Shown one piece after another: positions 6,895 through 14,013 of a stretch of DNA of 19,418 bases. Position 1 is the stretch's first letter; the number at the start of each line of letters is the position of its first letter. The position numbers were made by a program, and so were the translations under genes. Where the stretch lies: positions 1-19,418 of the forward strand of contig CAZEZY010000033.1 of NCBI GenBank assembly GCA_964516635.1, written 5' to 3'. The stretch is from CAZEZY01 sp964516635 (GTDB lineage: Bacteria > Pseudomonadota > Gammaproteobacteria > Burkholderiales > Burkholderiaceae_C). The notes beneath the pieces were generated by a model, which saw only the letters and a list, made by a program, of their open reading frames with translations, was not told where the DNA came from and did not search any database.

Positions 6895-8688
6895 TCATGC
6901 GCTGGCAGGGTTCCGCAATCGGATGTGCAATTCACGCAACTGTTTTTCGTCAACCGGGCTGGGGGCCTGGGTGAGAAGACACTGCGCGCGCTGGGTCTTG
7001 GGGAAGGCAATCACATCGCGGATGGACTCCGCCTTGGTCATCAGCGTGATGAGCCGGTCCAGACCGAAGGCCAGACCCCCATGAGGCGGCGCGCCGTACT
7101 GGAGGGCGTCCAGCAGGAAACCGAACTTGAGCTGGGCCTCTTCGGGGCCGATGTTCAACGCAGAAAAGACCTGACTCTGCACGTCGGCGCGGTGAATACG
7201 CACCGAACCGCCACCCAGTTCCCAGCCATTGAGCACCATGTCATAAGCCTTGGCGATACAGCGGCCGGGGTCGGTGTCCATGAAGGCTTCGTGACCGTCC
7301 TTCGGGGCGGTGAAGGGATGGTGCACGGCATTCCAGCGGTTGGCTTCGTCATCGAACTCGAACATCGGGAAGTCGACCACCCAGAGGGGCGCCCAGCGGT
7401 CTTCGAAGAAACCGTTCTGCCTGGCCAGTTCGCCATGGCCAATCTTGATGCGCAAAGCGCCGATGGCATCGTTGACGATTTTGGCCTTGTCGGCACCAAA
7501 GAAGAGGATGTCGCCGTTCTGCGCACCCGAACGTTCCAGGATGGCGGCGATGGCCGCGTCGTGCAGGTTCTTGACGATCGGCGACTGCAACCCGTCTCGG
7601 CCGGCGGCAAGGTCATTGACCTTGATCCAGGCCAGCCCCTTGGCGCCGTAGATCTTGACAAACTCGGTGTACGCGTCGATCTCGCTGCGCGGCATGACCG
7701 CGCCGCCCGGGATGCGCAACGCCACCACGCGGCCATTCTTCATCTGGGCCGGCGCGCTGAACACCTTGAAATCCACATCGGCCATGACGTCGGTCAGCTC
7801 GGTGAACTGCAGCTTCACGCGCAGATCGGGCTTGTCGGAACCATATCGATGCATGGCATCGGCATAGGCCATGACCGGGAACTCACCCAGGTCGACGCCC
7901 ATGGTTTCCTGAAACACGCTGGCAATCATGCCCTGGAACATGGCACGAATGTCCTCTTCTGTCAGGAAAGAGGTCTCGATGTCGATCTGGGTGAATTCAG
8001 GCTGACGATCGGCACGCAGGTCTTCATCGCGGAAGCACTTGGTGATCTGGTAATAGCGGTCGTAGCCTGCCACCATGAGCAGCTGCTTGAAGAGCTGCGG
8101 GCTTTGGGGCAGCGCGAAGAACTGACCATCGTGGACGCGGCTGGGCACCAGGTAATCGCGTGCGCCTTCGGGCGTGGACTTGGTCAGCATCGGGGTTTCG
8201 ATGTCGATGAAACCCTGGGCATCGAGAAAGCGGCGGACCGCCATGGCCACCTTGTAACGCAGCATCAGGTTGCGCTGCATGTACGGGCGACGCAGGTCGA
8301 GCACCCGGTGGGTCAGACGGGTGGTTTCGCTCAGGTTGTCGTCGTCCAGCAGGAAAGGGGGCGTGACCGAAGGGTTCAGCACCGTGATCTCATGGCACAG
8401 AACCTCGATTTTCCCGCTCTTGAGGTGGTCGTTGATGGTGCCTTCGGGACGGGCCCGAACCACCCCCTTGACCTGCACGCAGAACTCGTTGCGCAGGCTC
8501 TCGGCCACCTTGAACATGTCGGGCCGGTCGGGGTCGCAGACCACCTGGACGTAGCCCTCCCGGTCCCGCAGGTCAACAAAAATCACGCCGCCGTGATCCC
8601 GACGGCGGTTCACCCAACCGCACAAGGTCACCGATTGACCCAACAGGACCTCGGTCACCAGACCACAGTATTCGCTACGCATCGCCAT
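6895..8688 (-). CDS. aspS: Aspartyl-tRNA synthetase, probably non-discriminating (Asp/Asn)
   Basis: AspRS charges tRNA-Asp in the cytoplasm. The product is 597 residues, close to the 590 of E. coli, and belongs to the bacterial type with an OB-fold anticodon domain (about 1-105) and an inserted GAD domain (about 300-420). Class II signatures are present: TPMLTKSTPEGARDYLVP at about 163-180, motif 2 FRDEDLRADRQPEF at about 218-231, and motif 3 GLAFGLDRL at about 536-544. The anticodon-binding loop reads RRRDHGG; discriminating enzymes such as that of E. coli have Leu where His stands here, so this enzyme probably also charges tRNA-Asn for transamidation. The start at 8688 (MAMRSEYCG) is preferred, though the ATG at 8682 is possible. 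The frame is open further upstream to 9015, but that part is unrelated. Confidence 0.97.
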   Translation of the reverse strand: MAMRSEYCGLVTEVLLGQSVTLCGWVNRRRDHGGVIFVDLRDREGYVQVVCDPDRPDMFKVAESLRNEFCVQVKGVVRARPEGTINDHLKSGKIEVLCHEITVLNPSVTPPFLLDDDNLSETTRLTHRVLDLRRPYMQRNLMLRYKVAMAVRRFLDAQGFIDIETPMLTKSTPEGARDYLVPSRVHDGQFFALPQSPQLFKQLLMVAGYDRYYQITKCFRDEDLRADRQPEFTQIDIETSFLTEEDIRAMFQGMIASVFQETMGVDLGEFPVMAYADAMHRYGSDKPDLRVKLQFTELTDVMADVDFKVFSAPAQMKNGRVVALRIPGGAVMPRSEIDAYTEFVKIYGAKGLAWIKVNDLAAGRDGLQSPIVKNLHDAAIAAILERSGAQNGDILFFGADKAKIVNDAIGALRIKIGHGELARQNGFFEDRWAPLWVVDFPMFEFDDEANRWNAVHHPFTAPKDGHEAFMDTDPGRCIAKAYDMVLNGWELGGGSVRIHRADVQSQVFSALNIGPEEAQLKFGFLLDALQYGAPPHGGLAFGLDRLITLMTKAESIRDVIAFPKTQRAQCLLTQAPSPVDEKQLRELHIRLRNPASA

Positions 8689-8708
8689 AGACTTCGCTCT
8701 CAGATGAA

Positions 8709-8730
8709 GGCCGGCGTGCGTTTGCCGGCC
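8709..8730 (-). promoter_or_regulatory. Perfect 7-bp GC hairpin upstream of aspS
   Basis: GGCCGGC and GCCGGCC form a perfect inverted repeat with an eight-base loop, ending about 20 bases before the aspS start and lying about 54 bases after the fmdB-like gene. On the minus strand it is followed by TTCATCT, so it is not a good intrinsic terminator. It may cause partial termination or pausing between the two genes, or influence aspS translation. Confidence 0.4.
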
Positions 8731-8783
8731 AGGGGGTGTTGAATCAGCCACCACCCTGACGCGGCAGCCTGGAATGGTTTCAC

Positions 8784-9098
8784 TCAGTGACAGGCACAGG
8801 CGCTGCCACAGGGCGTGGACGCGGCCGCGCCGGCGTCGGTGCTGGGAGCAGCGGCAGCCGGCTCGGCCGCCGTGGCTGTCGCACCGGCCGTCGCACCGGC
8901 CGCCGCTGCACCGGCACCATTGCGGAAATCGGTGACATACCAGCCCGAGCCCTTGAGCTGGAAGCCGGCTGCCGTCAGCTGCTTGCGGAAAGACGGAGCC
9001 CCGCAAGCCGGGCATTCGGACAAGGGTGCATCGGACATTTTCTGCAGAACGTCCTTGGCATGGCCGCAGGACTCACACTTGTACGCGTAGATGGGCAT
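8784..9098 (-). CDS. FmdB-type zinc-ribbon protein
   Basis: The 104-residue protein begins with the FmdB regulatory-protein fold MPIYAYKCESCG; a second knuckle CPACG at about residues 29-33 completes a four-cysteine zinc site. The family motif GSGWYVTDFRN follows at about 50-60. The rest is a low-complexity Ala/Thr/Gly tail (about 61-95) ending in the Cys/His-rich CGSACACH. FmdB was named from a formamidase gene cluster, and the function of these small proteins is still unclear. An aspS neighbour is common in Betaproteobacteria. The ATG at 9098 is chosen because it gives the conserved MPIYAY start; the frame continues upstream to 9143 without family similarity. Confidence 0.92.
   Translation of the reverse strand: MPIYAYKCESCGHAKDVLQKMSDAPLSECPACGAPSFRKQLTAAGFQLKGSGWYVTDFRNGAGAAAAGATAGATATAAEPAAAAPSTDAGAAASTPCGSACACH
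8878..8901 (-). repeat. Two tandem 12-bp units in the fmdB-like tail
   Basis: Two perfect copies of GTCGCACCGGCC (plus-strand reading) lie head to tail, followed by a degenerate third copy. They are in frame and encode part of the Ala/Gly/Thr-rich tail (GATAGATA) of the zinc-ribbon protein. Slippage at this point would lengthen or shorten the tail in steps of four residues without breaking the frame. Confidence 0.8.
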
Positions 9099-9149
9099 GA
9101 TGATTACCTGTGCAAACCGGGAAGGTCTGTCAATCAGAGACAACCTGCC

Positions 9150-9155
9150 ATTATA
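9150..9155 (-). promoter_or_regulatory. Probable -10 element for the fmdB-like gene (and aspS)
   Basis: A perfect TATAAT occurs on the minus strand in the 93-base gap between ubiB and the fmdB-like gene, about 50 bases before its ATG. No matching -35 hexamer sits 16-18 bases upstream; the nearest, TTGAAG, is 21 bases away. The AT-rich element stands out in GC-rich surroundings. Transcription from here would separate fmdB-like/aspS from the ubi genes. Confidence 0.5.
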
Positions 9156-9191
9156 GTTGGGGGGCCTTCACACCGACTTCAAGCCCGTTGG

Positions 9192-10748
9192 TCACCAGAG
9201 GCTCACGCGGACATACAGTTGCATGGCCAGCAGGCCCAGCACAAAACCCACCCCTCCATAGATGATGCCCTGAAGCAGACGGTTGGTGCGTTGCTGCTCT
9301 CGAACCAGATCCTGCACGTCCCGTCGCATATCGGCGGGGCGCTGACGCAGGTAGTCATGAAGCAGGCGAGGCAGCTCGGGCAGGAGTTTGGCGTACAGAG
9401 GGGCTTCTGCCTTGAGCTGGTTCCAGAACTTCTTTGGCCCGACCTGCTCGAGCATCCACTTCTCCAGAAAGGGCTTGGCGGTGCTCCAGAGATCCAGATC
9501 CGGGTCGAGATCGCGCCCCAGCCCTTCGATGTTGAGCAGGGTTTTCTGCAGCAGGACCAGCTGCGGCTGGATTTCCACATGAAAGCGCCGAGAGGTCTGG
9601 AACAGCCGCATCAGGACCAGACCCAGCGAAATCTCACGCAGGGGGCGGTCAAAATAAGGCTCGCACACGGCACGGATGGCGGCTTCCAGTTCGTCCACCC
9701 GCGTGCTGGCCGGGACCCAGCCGCTTTCAATGTGCAGTTCGGCCACGCGCTTGTAGTCGCGACGGAAAAAGGCCGTGAAGTTCTGCGCCAGGTATTCCTT
9801 GTCGAACTGGGTGAGCGTGCCGACAATGCCGAAGTCCAGCGAGATGTAGCGCCCAAACGTGTCGGGCTCCACACTGACCTGAATGTTGCCCGGGTGCATG
9901 TCGGCGTGAAAGAAACCATCCCGAAACACCTGCGTGAAGAAAATCGTCACGCCGTCTCGGGCCAGCTTGGGAATGTCCACACCGGCCGCACGCAGACGCT
10001 CCACCTGATTGATCGGCAAGCCCTTCATGCGCTGCATCACCAGCACATCGTTGCGGCAATGGTCCCAGTACATTTCCGGGATCATCACCAGTTGCAGATC
10101 ATCCATGTTGCGACGCAACTGCGCCGCGTTCGACGCCTCCCGGATCAGATCGAGCTCGTCATGCAGGTATTTGTCGAACTCGGCCACCACTTCACGGGGC
10201 TTGAGTCGCCTGCCATCGGCCGACAGCGTTTCCACCCAGCCTGCCATCATGCGCATCAGGCCGAGGTCTTTTTCGATCACGGGCAGCATGCCGGGGCGCA
10301 AGACCTTCACCGCCACTTCTCGTCCATCCTTGAGCACGGCGAAATGCACCTGGGCGATGGAGGCACTGGCCACCGGCTTCTGGTCGAACACCTCGAAGAC
10401 TTCATTCAGCTTCTTGCCAAAAGAGCGCTCGATGGTGGCCACCGCGACCACCGACGGAAATGGTGGTACCCGATCCTGCAGACGGGCCAGTTCTTCGGCA
10501 ATATCCGGCGGCAGCAGGTCGCGTCGGGTGGACAGCACCTGACCGAACTTGACGAAGATCGGCCCCAGCCGCTCCAGCGCCTCTCGCAAGCGCTGCCCTC
10601 TGGGTGCCTGCAGGTTGCGACCTACCGAAATGACCCGCCGGATGGTCCGAACCAGCGGATTCTGAAACCCGGAAAGGACCAGTTCGTCCAGCCCGTAGCG
10701 CAGAACGACCCAGACAATGAAAACACCCCGGAAAAAACGATGGATCAC
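9192..10748 (-). CDS. ubiB: Ubiquinone biosynthesis accessory ATPase/kinase-like protein UbiB
   Basis: UbiB is the ABC1/ADCK-type atypical kinase needed for ubiquinone synthesis; it hydrolyses ATP and is thought to help extract lipid intermediates from the membrane. The 518-residue product shows the family motifs: KFGQ at 67-70 (the KxGQ region), the Ala-rich loop ASASIAQVH from residue 127, the nucleotide lysine Lys148 (VAVKVL), HADMHPGN at 281-288 and DFG at 305-307. A hydrophobic C-terminal segment (about 490-515, GVGFVLGLLAMQLYV) is the usual membrane anchor. The start codon is GTG, not ATG. It overlaps the ubiJ stop as GTGA and has GGGAG five bases upstream, so UbiJ and UbiB are translationally coupled. 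Confidence 0.97.
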   Translation of the reverse strand: MIHRFFRGVFIVWVVLRYGLDELVLSGFQNPLVRTIRRVISVGRNLQAPRGQRLREALERLGPIFVKFGQVLSTRRDLLPPDIAEELARLQDRVPPFPSVVAVATIERSFGKKLNEVFEVFDQKPVASASIAQVHFAVLKDGREVAVKVLRPGMLPVIEKDLGLMRMMAGWVETLSADGRRLKPREVVAEFDKYLHDELDLIREASNAAQLRRNMDDLQLVMIPEMYWDHCRNDVLVMQRMKGLPINQVERLRAAGVDIPKLARDGVTIFFTQVFRDGFFHADMHPGNIQVSVEPDTFGRYISLDFGIVGTLTQFDKEYLAQNFTAFFRRDYKRVAELHIESGWVPASTRVDELEAAIRAVCEPYFDRPLREISLGLVLMRLFQTSRRFHVEIQPQLVLLQKTLLNIEGLGRDLDPDLDLWSTAKPFLEKWMLEQVGPKKFWNQLKAEAPLYAKLLPELPRLLHDYLRQRPADMRRDVQDLVREQQRTNRLLQGIIYGGVGFVLGLLAMQLYVRVSLW

Positions 10749-11284
10749 GGAGTCTCCCGGCGAACCGCACGACGGACAAAGGCTTCCAGCCCTTGCCGCA
10801 AGGACCGGGCACCGGCCACGATGCGATAGGCCATGGGATCGCCCACCAAACGAGACAGGTCTTCCTCCACGTCCCAGCGCACGTTGTCAGCGAGCCATGC
10901 CACCTCCGCCGCCAGTTGAACATCACCCTGAATGTCCACCGGGGGACGCCCCCCTTCCAGCACGGTTCTGGCGAGGGTCAGGGGTGACGTCTCCTGGAGC
11001 GCGAGGCGCAAGTCGGGCGCGCGATCGGGTTCGGCGAGAGCCAACAGGCCCCCGGGTGTGGCTTGAAGGGTCAGCAGCATCCGGCTCCAGTGGATCGCGA
11101 TGACCTTGCCCTGCTGACGGCGCAGCCGGTCCATGGCCTGAGGTTCCTGCATCAGCACATGGTTGAGGAGCAGCACGCAACGGTTCTGCAGCTCTTTTCG
11201 GAGCCATTCGGGCGGTTCTGGAAGCGCCCCGAGCAGGTCCTGCAAGGCTTCCGGGCCAGGAAGCGGAAAAGGAGACTTGGTCAT
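10745..11284 (-). CDS. ubiJ: Ubiquinone biosynthesis accessory factor UbiJ (SCP2 domain)
   Basis: UbiJ is a lipid-binding accessory factor; with UbiK it supports the soluble complex that carries out the late steps of ubiquinone synthesis. The 179-residue product has an N-terminal helix, a sterol-carrier-protein-2-like region (about 30-120, with the typical DIQGDVQLAAEVAWLADNV stretch), and a charged C-terminal helical part, as in the E. coli protein (about 200 residues). Identification relies on this pattern and on its place directly before ubiB, as in E. coli ubiE-ubiJ-ubiB. The ATG at 11284 follows a terminator and has a GGGTG ribosome site. No promoter is obvious in the short gap, so its transcription start is unclear. 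Confidence 0.9.
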   Translation of the reverse strand: MTKSPFPLPGPEALQDLLGALPEPPEWLRKELQNRCVLLLNHVLMQEPQAMDRLRRQQGKVIAIHWSRMLLTLQATPGGLLALAEPDRAPDLRLALQETSPLTLARTVLEGGRPPVDIQGDVQLAAEVAWLADNVRWDVEEDLSRLVGDPMAYRIVAGARSLRQGLEAFVRRAVRRETP

Positions 11285-11303
11285 ACACCCGATTTTGACG
11301 GAT

Positions 11304-11336
11304 AAACAAAAATGGGCACACCGTCGGGTGCGCCCA
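11304..11336 (-). terminator. Intrinsic terminator after the Tim44-domain gene
   Basis: Beginning 22 bases after the TAA of the Tim44-domain gene, the minus strand reads TGGGCGCACC, CGAC loop, GGTGTGCCCA, then TTTTTGTTT. The 10-bp stem has a single G-U pair, and the U tract is directly attached. This is the clearest terminator in the window. It separates ubiE and the Tim44-domain gene from ubiJ and ubiB, with ubiJ starting only 20 bases after the U tract. Confidence 0.87.
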
Positions 11337-11357
11337 CTGCAGAAAGCGACAGCCGAG

Positions 11358-12332
11358 TTACTGCAGGGCCTGCACCCCTGCAACCAGCCAACCGCCCTGG
11401 CCCGCTTTGGGTCGGGTGATGTTCCAGACCTCTCGGAACGGATTCGGTCCGGCCGAGGGCTCCTCACGGATCATCCCCGAAAACTCGACGCTGGCCATGT
11501 ATTCGTCGTCCAGTTCTTCGATACCCAGCAACTGGGCTTCGAGCATCACCACCTCGGTCTTGTTGGGCGCTCCACCGGACTGCTTTTCGCGTTCGGCCAG
11601 CTGGGCCTGGATCTGCTCGATCATGTCGTCGGTCATCATGGCTCGGAGGGCCGGAATGTCGGCGCGGTCCCAGGCGTCCTGCAGCTTGATGAAGTTGCCT
11701 TTGGAAGCACGCAGGAAGCCTTCGGTGTCAAATCCGGCCGGAACGCCCCAGGTCTGCGAACCACTCAGTGCAGAACCGATCAGACTGCCTCCCTGGGAGG
11801 CTGGCGCGGCCTGGCCCAATGTGCTGTTGCCACGCTCCCAGGGACGGGCTGATGCATCGTTGCCCACATTCTGAGGGCTGTAGCTGCGAGCGGCCGCCTG
11901 ACCCCCTGCGGCCCCCTGAAAGGCCATCGGCGAAGACGGTGCCCCCGCGCGGGAGCGGCGGATCATGCCGATCACCGCCAGGATGGCCACGCCCACCAGC
12001 AGCAAGAGCAGGAACTGGCCAAAACCCTCACCGAAACCCAGCGATGACGCCAGCCAGGCCAGACCCAGGCCAGCAGCCAGGCCACCGAGCATGGCACCCC
12101 ACGGACGAGAGGCAGGGGCCTGGTTGGGTGTGGTGGCCGGGCGATTGGCATTCTGGGTCGCGCTCTGGGAGGGCGACTGTGTCGGCTGGGCCGGCGGCGT
12201 GTTGCGCTGAGTCACATTGCTGGACTGCTTGCCGAACGACAAGCCACCTCCCAGGCGCTTCTGCGCCCAGGCCTCCGTGGAGGACAGCACCATGACCAAT
12301 GCCAGAAAAACAGACCAGAGTTTCATTCCCAT
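11358..12332 (-). CDS. Tim44-like domain protein, exported or membrane-anchored
   Basis: The 324-residue protein starts with a signal peptide (MGMKLWSVFLALVMVLSS, likely cleaved after AWA at 23). A Gln/Ser/Thr/Pro-rich low-complexity stretch (about 35-75) follows, then two hydrophobic segments (about 78-99 and 104-123). Another Gly/Ala/Ser-rich linker leads to a C-terminal Tim44-like domain (about 200-324, with FLRASKGNFIKLQDAWDRAD). Tim44-like domains bind membranes or proteins in mitochondrial import; the bacterial role is not known. ATG at 12326 (MKLW) is an alternative start. The gene follows ubiE by 25 bases and ends in a strong terminator, so it is co-transcribed with ubiE. Confidence 0.88.
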   Translation of the reverse strand: MGMKLWSVFLALVMVLSSTEAWAQKRLGGGLSFGKQSSNVTQRNTPPAQPTQSPSQSATQNANRPATTPNQAPASRPWGAMLGGLAAGLGLAWLASSLGFGEGFGQFLLLLLVGVAILAVIGMIRRSRAGAPSSPMAFQGAAGGQAAARSYSPQNVGNDASARPWERGNSTLGQAAPASQGGSLIGSALSGSQTWGVPAGFDTEGFLRASKGNFIKLQDAWDRADIPALRAMMTDDMIEQIQAQLAEREKQSGGAPNKTEVVMLEAQLLGIEELDDEYMASVEFSGMIREEPSAGPNPFREVWNITRPKAGQGGWLVAGVQALQ

Positions 12333-12357
12333 CTCACTTCACAAAAAAGGACACATC

Positions 12358-13089
12358 TCAACACTTCAAGCCGACATGCAGCGCCGTGACACCCGCCGTC
12401 AGGTTGTGGACATCCACATGACCAAAACCGGCATCGCGCATCATGGCTCTCAGGGTTTCCTGATCCGGGTGCATGCGAATGGACTCCGCGAGGTAACGGT
12501 AACTGGCTTCGTCTCGGGCCACCCACTGCCCCAGTTTGGGCATGATGTTGAAACTGTACCAGTCATACGCCTTCTGCAAGGGCGGCGCCACCTTCGAGAA
12601 CTCCAGCACCAGCAACTTGCCACCGGGCCTGAGTACCCGATTCATTTCCTGGAGTGCAAGTTCCTTGTGCGTCATGTTTCTGAGCCCGAAAGCCACCGTG
12701 ACGATGTCGAAGTGGCCATCCGGGAAAGGCAGGTGCTCGGCGTCACACACCAGCGTGGGCAGCACCACGCCCTTGTCGAGCAGGCGATCACGGCCTTCAC
12801 GCAGCATGGATTCGTTGATGTCGGTGTGCACCACGGTGCCGTTGGGCGCCACCAGCGGGGCAAAGGCCAGGCCGAGGTCGCCCGTGCCACCGGCAATATC
12901 CAGCACCCGGTCGCCGGGGCGCGGGTTGGCCACCGTGATGGTGTACCGCTTCCAGAGTCGGTGCAGCCCACCTGACATGAGGTCGTTCATCACGTCGTAA
13001 TGGGATGCCACCGAATCGAACACGCCACGCACCCGGCGTGCCTTGTCTCTTTCGTCGACGGTCTCGAATCCGAAATGGGTCTGGCTCAT
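12358..13089 (-). CDS. ubiE: Ubiquinone/menaquinone C-methyltransferase UbiE
   Basis: UbiE uses S-adenosylmethionine to C-methylate the demethoxy-quinone (and, where present, demethylmenaquinone) ring. The 243-residue product is of typical length. It shows HYDVMNDLMSGGLHRLWKR at 30-48, SAM motif I VLDIAGGTGDLG at 62-73, the acidic ribose-binding region HTDINESML near 88-96, the family signature VAFGLRNM at 132-139, and RVLRPGGKLLVLEFSK at 151-166. The ATG at 13089 gives the normal N-terminus; the open frame continues upstream without similarity. The ribosome site is poor. DUF971 lies 31 bases upstream, and the Tim44-domain gene is immediately downstream. Confidence 0.97.
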   Translation of the reverse strand: MSQTHFGFETVDERDKARRVRGVFDSVASHYDVMNDLMSGGLHRLWKRYTITVANPRPGDRVLDIAGGTGDLGLAFAPLVAPNGTVVHTDINESMLREGRDRLLDKGVVLPTLVCDAEHLPFPDGHFDIVTVAFGLRNMTHKELALQEMNRVLRPGGKLLVLEFSKVAPPLQKAYDWYSFNIMPKLGQWVARDEASYRYLAESIRMHPDQETLRAMMRDAGFGHVDVHNLTAGVTALHVGLKC

Positions 13090-13120
13090 GGTCGCTATGG
13101 TAGCGGCTCCTGCCCGCCGG

Positions 13121-13537
13121 TCAGTGATGATGACCGCAGGCGGAGGCGGCTTTTTCCGGCATGGGTGCATCGCGACTCATGCCGGCGGCCTGCAGACGGC
13201 GGTCGTAATCGGCCCACAGTTCGTCCTGTTTGACCCCGAGAAAGTACAGGTAGTCCCAGCTGAAAATGCCGCTGTCGTGGCCATCGGAAAAAGTGGGTTG
13301 CACGGCGTAGTTGCCCACGGGCTCCAGCGCCACGATACCCACCTCGCGCTTGCCCGTCTGCAGCACCTCCTGGCCAGGCCCATGACCCTGCACCTCGGCC
13401 GAAGGCGAATACACGCGCATCAGTTCGAAGGGCAGCTTGAAATGCGCACCATCCGAGAACACGATTTCCAGGATGCGCGACTGCGAATGCACCGTGATGT
13501 CCTGCGGGGTGGGGGTCTGCCTGTCGAGTCCGGCCAT
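13121..13537 (-). CDS. DUF971 (GBBH-like N-terminal domain) protein
   Basis: This 138-residue protein consists almost wholly of a DUF971 domain: VHSQSRILEIVFSDGAHFKL, LPFELMRVYSPSAEVQGHG, and the characteristic AVQPTFSDGHDSGIFSWDYL at about 79-98. The same small domain forms the N-terminus of gamma-butyrobetaine hydroxylase. As a stand-alone protein its function is not established. The last residues, SACGHHH, form a Cys/His tail that could bind a metal. The ATG at 13537 is supported by AGGAG seven bases upstream; an upstream in-frame start at 13579 would overlap the HIT gene. DUF971 next to ubiE is a common pairing in Betaproteobacteria. Confidence 0.92.
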   Translation of the reverse strand: MAGLDRQTPTPQDITVHSQSRILEIVFSDGAHFKLPFELMRVYSPSAEVQGHGPGQEVLQTGKREVGIVALEPVGNYAVQPTFSDGHDSGIFSWDYLYFLGVKQDELWADYDRRLQAAGMSRDAPMPEKAASACGHHH

Positions 13538-13575
13538 GAGATTGCTCCTGATGTATGAAGGAATGCTAGCGAGGG

Positions 13576-14013
13576 TCAAAACACCCCACTGGCAATGGCG
13601 GCATCACAGCCCGCGAGGCGCTCACGCACTTCAGCCAGCCGCTGCGCCGGGACTGGCTGATGAGCGGGCACCCAGAGCGGCGCCGGAAAGCGGCTGTCCC
13701 AGTCATAACGGGCCACCACGTGCCAGTGCAGATGGGGGACCACGTTGCCCAGTGAAGCCAGATTGACCTTGGTGGGCTGCAAATGGGAGCGAACCGCGCG
13801 TTCGACTCCGTTCAGGGCACGCATGCACAACCTCTGCTCGGCTTCTGTCAGATCGGTCCACTCGGCGACGTGGGCATTCCAGATCACCCGGTAAAAACCC
13901 GGAAAATCCTCGGCTTCAGCCCCCGAAACCCGGACCACTCGGTATTCGGTCTGGCGCCACAGCAGTTGCCCGCCCTCCCCGGCGCACAGCGGGCATGGCG
14001 CCGAAGCGCTCAC
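13576..14013 (-). CDS. HIT-family nucleotide hydrolase/transferase
   Basis: The 145-residue protein carries the histidine triad HLHWHVVARY (His94, His96, His98), where the central histidine of the HxHxH core forms the nucleotidyl intermediate. It starts with a CPLC pair, seen in several bacterial HIT proteins. Members typically cleave nucleoside phosphoramidates or dinucleoside polyphosphates; the substrate here is not known. The only suitable start is GTG at 14013, which overlaps the stop of the upstream oxidoreductase as GTGA, so translation is probably coupled. A start at the next Met (about residue 64) would lose half the domain. Confidence 0.92.
   Translation of the reverse strand: MSASAPCPLCAGEGGQLLWRQTEYRVVRVSGAEAEDFPGFYRVIWNAHVAEWTDLTEAEQRLCMRALNGVERAVRSHLQPTKVNLASLGNVVPHLHWHVVARYDWDSRFPAPLWVPAHQPVPAQRLAEVRERLAGCDAAIASGVF

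Noticed and set aside
6925..8742. 605-residue open frame on the plus strand opposite aspS
   Set aside because: AspRS motifs are intact on the minus strand. The antisense product is His/Gly/Val-rich with no family features.
8787..10829. 680-residue open frame on the plus strand opposite ubiB and the fmdB-like gene
   Set aside because: It is antisense to well-supported genes with conserved motifs and spans two of them. Composition is that of a shadow frame.
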